Shown here piece by piece: positions 61,526-64,000 of a DNA stretch of 64,000 nt. The stretch comes from Echinicola vietnamensis DSM 17526 (GTDB lineage: Bacteria; Bacteroidota; Bacteroidia; Cytophagales; Cyclobacteriaceae), in assembly GCF_000325705.1 (NCBI RefSeq), contig NC_019904.1, forward strand, positions 2,482,001 through 2,546,000, written 5' to 3'. The position numbers and the translations under genes were made by a program. Numbering within the stretch: position 1 is the first letter of the stretch; each line of letters starts with the position of its first letter. A model generated the notes under the pieces. It was given only the letters and a program-made list of their open reading frames with translations. It did no database searches and had not been told where the DNA came from.

Positions 61526-63160
61526 ATGAAATACTTAAATAAAAAATATTGGATTGGGCTGGCTGTGCTTACCCTTTCCGCTTGTAATATAGATAGAAGT
61601 CCATACGATTCCATTACCTCAGATGACTTGGCCAATTCCGAAACTAGTGCCCAGTCGGTTACCTTGGGGAACTACAGTAGGATGAAGGGCTGGAGTGATA
61701 ATTGGCATCGTCTTTTTGAATATCCTTCGGATAATGTGGCCCTGAGTGGTACCACGACAGACCCTTTGTTTTTCACGTATAATTATCAGCGCATTCCCAA
61801 TGGATCCCGAGTAGCTGGATTTTGGAGGAGTTCCTACCAGATCATTGTCGGGACCAATAAGGTGATCGAAGCCGTAGAGGAAGGAAAGTCTGATGCCGAT
61901 GACCAGTTGTTGGCAGAAAACTACTATATCCGTGCTTTGATGCATTATCAGCTGATAAATATCTTTGGCAGGCCTTATGTCCAAGGTAGGGAAAATGAAG
62001 GAGTGCCGTTAAAACTGGATGGTGATCCCGAAAGTATTCCGGTAAGGTCTACTGTCGGGGAGGTGTACGATCAAGTAGAATCTGACTTGTTGAGAGCCGC
62101 TTCCCTTTTCACAGCAGAGAAGTCCAATGTTTATGCCACACAGGAAGCAGCTTGGGCTTTGCTGTCAAGGCTATACTTGTACATGGAAAACAATGCCAAG
62201 GCCATTGAATATGCCGATATGGTGATCAATTCAGGCAAGTTTAATTTGGTGGCTACCGAGAAATTGGCGGATTATACCAAGCTGGCACCAGAATCTAATT
62301 CGGAAACGATTTTTGCGATCAAGTTTATCCCAGATGCCGATTATTCCAGTAATGGCTGGTATACCGTGGGCTCATTATATGCCAATATCCAAGGCACTGG
62401 CTGGGGCGAGATGTATGCTTCCAGAAGGTACCTTGAAATGGTTAGGGAATATCCCGAAGATCAGCGCTACAATTTTATCGAGCCGGTAGTAGTGGACGAG
62501 TCGATTACTTGGGCCTTGTATGTGGACGACAGCTTTGCATACAAATGGAAAGAAGTAACTGCCTCAGGGGATGATTATGTGTATACCGAGGATGGTCAGC
62601 AGAAGATGCTGGAGAAGGAAAGTGATGGACATGGTGGTTACCATTATTTCATTCAGACGCCACAAGGATCCAAAAGGGTTTTGATTGATCATAAATTGGA
62701 TGTGCGAAATGGCTTTCCTAAGTATTATGTCTTGAAGTGTTCCGGCCAGGAGGATCAAGTACACTTATGGTCTCCCGTGATTTCGAGGCTAGCCGAGATG
62801 TACCTGAATAGGGCTGAAGCCAATGCCAAAATGGGCAATGATGCCGCGGCGCTGGATGATGTAAACATGATCAGGTCCAGGGCAGGTATTCCAGATGTCG
62901 GGTTGTATACGACTGCAAACCTTGGCGAGAAATCGGTGCTGGATGTGGTGCTGGAAGAGCGTCAACTGGAGCTGGCTTATGAAGGCCATAGGAAAATAGA
63001 TGTATTTAGAAACGACAGGACCATGAACCGTGAGTATCCAGGTACTCACTTGTCCGGAAACAATCCTATCTATACTGTCCCTGCCAATGATAATGCGGTG
63101 GTAGAATATTTGCCAGAAGGGCAATTATTGATTCATGATGGGCTAACCCAGAATCCATGA
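61526..63160 (+). CDS. SusD/RagB-type nutrient-binding lipoprotein (locus 2)
   Basis: 544 residues. Lipobox TLSACNID near residue 20. SusD features: helical repeats (YYIRALMHYQLINIFGRPYV), C-terminal VVLEERQLELAYEGHRKIDVFRN and the final LPEGQL-type region. Forms the lid for the receptor gene upstream. Terminator follows. Confidence 0.95.
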   Translation: MKYLNKKYWIGLAVLTLSACNIDRSPYDSITSDDLANSETSAQSVTLGNYSRMKGWSDNWHRLFEYPSDNVALSGTTTDPLFFTYNYQRIPNGSRVAGFWRSSYQIIVGTNKVIEAVEEGKSDADDQLLAENYYIRALMHYQLINIFGRPYVQGRENEGVPLKLDGDPESIPVRSTVGEVYDQVESDLLRAASLFTAEKSNVYATQEAAWALLSRLYLYMENNAKAIEYADMVINSGKFNLVATEKLADYTKLAPESNSETIFAIKFIPDADYSSNGWYTVGSLYANIQGTGWGEMYASRRYLEMVREYPEDQRYNFIEPVVVDESITWALYVDDSFAYKWKEVTASGDDYVYTEDGQQKMLEKESDGHGGYHYFIQTPQGSKRVLIDHKLDVRNGFPKYYVLKCSGQEDQVHLWSPVISRLAEMYLNRAEANAKMGNDAAALDDVNMIRSRAGIPDVGLYTTANLGEKSVLDVVLEERQLELAYEGHRKIDVFRNDRTMNREYPGTHLSGNNPIYTVPANDNAVVEYLPEGQLLIHDGLTQNP

Positions 63161-63187
63161 TGTAGCAGCCACTTGTTAACAAGACTT

Positions 63188-63218
63188 AAAGCCATCCGCC
63201 AAAGCGGATGGCTTTTTT
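63188..63218 (+). terminator. Intrinsic terminator after susD locus 2
   Basis: 12-bp perfect stem (63188-63199 with 63204-63215) with a 4-base loop and a T-rich tail (seven T ending at 63219). The group II intron begins just downstream. Confidence 0.93.
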
Positions 63219-64000
63219 TGTTTGCCGTGCATGCTAAACATCAGGAGGGTTTAAGTCCCTTATGGGCGGGTTGGCACGAACCATTAGTTGAGGGCAAGGG
63301 TGTTTGGGGTGACCCAAAATCTGAAAGAAGCCTAAAACAAAGCTTTGTCCTAATGAATAAGAACTGGATATAAGGCCTACTTGGAGGATGAGGTGGCAAT
63401 AGACACCGAAGTCCGAAGTCCAAACGTAATTCAAGGAGGTAAATCCAGTAGTATAAAGTAGGTGATGTTTAGCTTAACACGGGAGGTCTGTATATCCGAG
63501 AGGCTATCAGAAGTCAGCAGCGGCCATAGTAGTGAGGAAGCTCCTGTAATGGGAGTGGAGCGAAGGGCCAAATCTTTAAACAAGGAGCAGTTACCGGACA
63601 AATTGCAACAACCACAATGAAAGCAGGAAAACGTATAATGGGTCAGATGAGTCTAGCAGGACTGGACGAATGGTCGAGCGTCCGTGCAGTCAAGGGAGCA
63701 GACGTATTCTGCAATCAAGGCGGCAAGGTTAGGCGAGAGTGGTTGTCAAGGTGCACGGAAGAACGAGCCTTGACCAAGGAATTGATGGGGAAGATAGTGT
63801 CCCCCTCAAACCTTGTTGCCGCCCTGCGGCAAGTAGTGTCCAACAAGGGCAGTGCAGGAATTGACGGGATGAGTGTGGAGGAGTTACGGCAGTGGTTTTC
63901 AAGTCATTACCATGAATTCCAATCGCAAATCATCACGGGTAAGTATCGGGTAGAATCCGTACGTGAGGTACAGATACCCAAACCCAATGGGGGAGTACGA
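63219..64000 (+). mobile_element. Group II intron, 5' part (truncated by window edge)
   Basis: The structured, purine-rich RNA region between the terminator and the reverse transcriptase frame (63219-63670) carries no coding signal and has the length expected for group II domains I-III. The 5' boundary is not certain: a GTGCA at 63227, close to the GUGYG consensus, is a candidate. The 3' half, domains V-VI and the exact insertion point lie beyond the window. Confidence 0.7.
63671..64000 (+). CDS. ltrA: Group II intron reverse transcriptase/maturase (N-terminal part)
   Basis: 110 residues visible, open at the right edge. ATG at 63671; the frame stays open back to 63581. RT0/RT1 signature: PSNLVAALRQVVSNKGSAGIDGMS, then YRVESVREVQIPKPNGGVR, the start of the palm domain of intron-encoded proteins of the LtrA type. 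It splices and mobilises the intron. A retron or DGR reverse transcriptase is less likely given the KGSAGIDGM and IPKPNGG motifs. Confidence 0.93.

Noticed and set aside
63618..63773. Start of the reverse transcriptase at the ATG at 63618
   Set aside because: This ATG is in another frame that ends at the TGA at 63771; the reverse transcriptase frame has its ATG at 63671.
63671..64000. Retron or DGR reverse transcriptase
   Set aside because: KGSAGIDGM and IPKPNGGVR motifs and the structured upstream RNA fit a group II intron maturase; no template/variable repeat or msr-like region seen.

Overview
The window reads as a chromosomal segment of a Bacteroidota, most like the Cytophagales/Cyclobacteriaceae (marine Echinicola/Cyclobacterium-type bacteria). 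This is inferred from an alternative-complex-III subunit next to an aa3-type oxidase cluster, FecI/FecR-linked SusC/SusD pairs, a probable type IX secretion sorting domain, the long IspG variant and a DUF6089-type outer membrane protein. No rRNA, tRNA or CRISPR array was seen. The left edge cuts an actF-like gene and the right edge cuts a group II intron reverse transcriptase.

Layout. 1-8.9 kb: respiratory operon with actF (partial), coxB, coxA, ctaA, cyoE, two subunit III genes and a subunit IV gene. After an intrinsic terminator come SCO, DUF420 and a small CxxC membrane protein. 8.9-16.2 kb: a giant NtrY-like membrane histidine kinase followed by a giant SprA-like outer membrane protein. 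16.2-19.1 kb: a divergent pair, a secreted alpha/beta hydrolase and a glycoside-hydrolase-like lipoprotein. 19.1-22.4 kb: a repeat-rich region in which an IS982-family element has split a two-gene unit (secreted TPR-like protein and small lipoprotein) and replaced the TPR gene's stop codon. 22.4-36.2 kb: mostly housekeeping genes: SDR oxidoreductase, ispG, a small DUF6728-like protein, MmcQ/YjbR, a lone ABC ATPase, a SlyD-like FKBP, leuS, an outer membrane protein, an MscS channel, a GNAT-nitrilase fusion, kdsC and kdsA. 36.2-40.4 kb: three consecutive L,D-transpeptidases of two families. 40.7-41.9 kb: overlapping queD/PTPS and folE. 41.9-63.2 kb: glycan-degradation region with a PNGase F-like secreted protein, a sulfatase, an ECF sigma/anti-sigma pair, a SusC/SusD pair with STN domain, a GH2 beta-galactosidase, a DUF3472 lipoprotein and a second SusC/SusD pair without STN. 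63.2-64 kb: the 5' part of a group II intron just after the terminator of the last susD.

How the genes work together. The first block builds electron flow from menaquinol through complex III-like Act to cytochrome oxidase, with heme A synthesis (cyoE, ctaA) and copper delivery (SCO). KdsC and KdsA supply Kdo for lipopolysaccharide. The three L,D-transpeptidases probably act on peptidoglycan or its attachments. QueD and FolE share the GTP-derived dihydroneopterin triphosphate branch. The SusCD/FecIR/GH2/sulfatase block looks like a polysaccharide or glycoprotein-glycan utilisation locus whose first receptor can signal through the FecR/sigma pair. The substrate cannot be read from sequence alone; a sulfated, galactose-containing glycan is a guess.

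I found no clearly new defence or biosynthetic system. The most unusual items are the IS982 operon split inside direct repeats, the SprA-like/NtrY-like pair, the L,D-transpeptidase trio, and the group II intron at a terminator.
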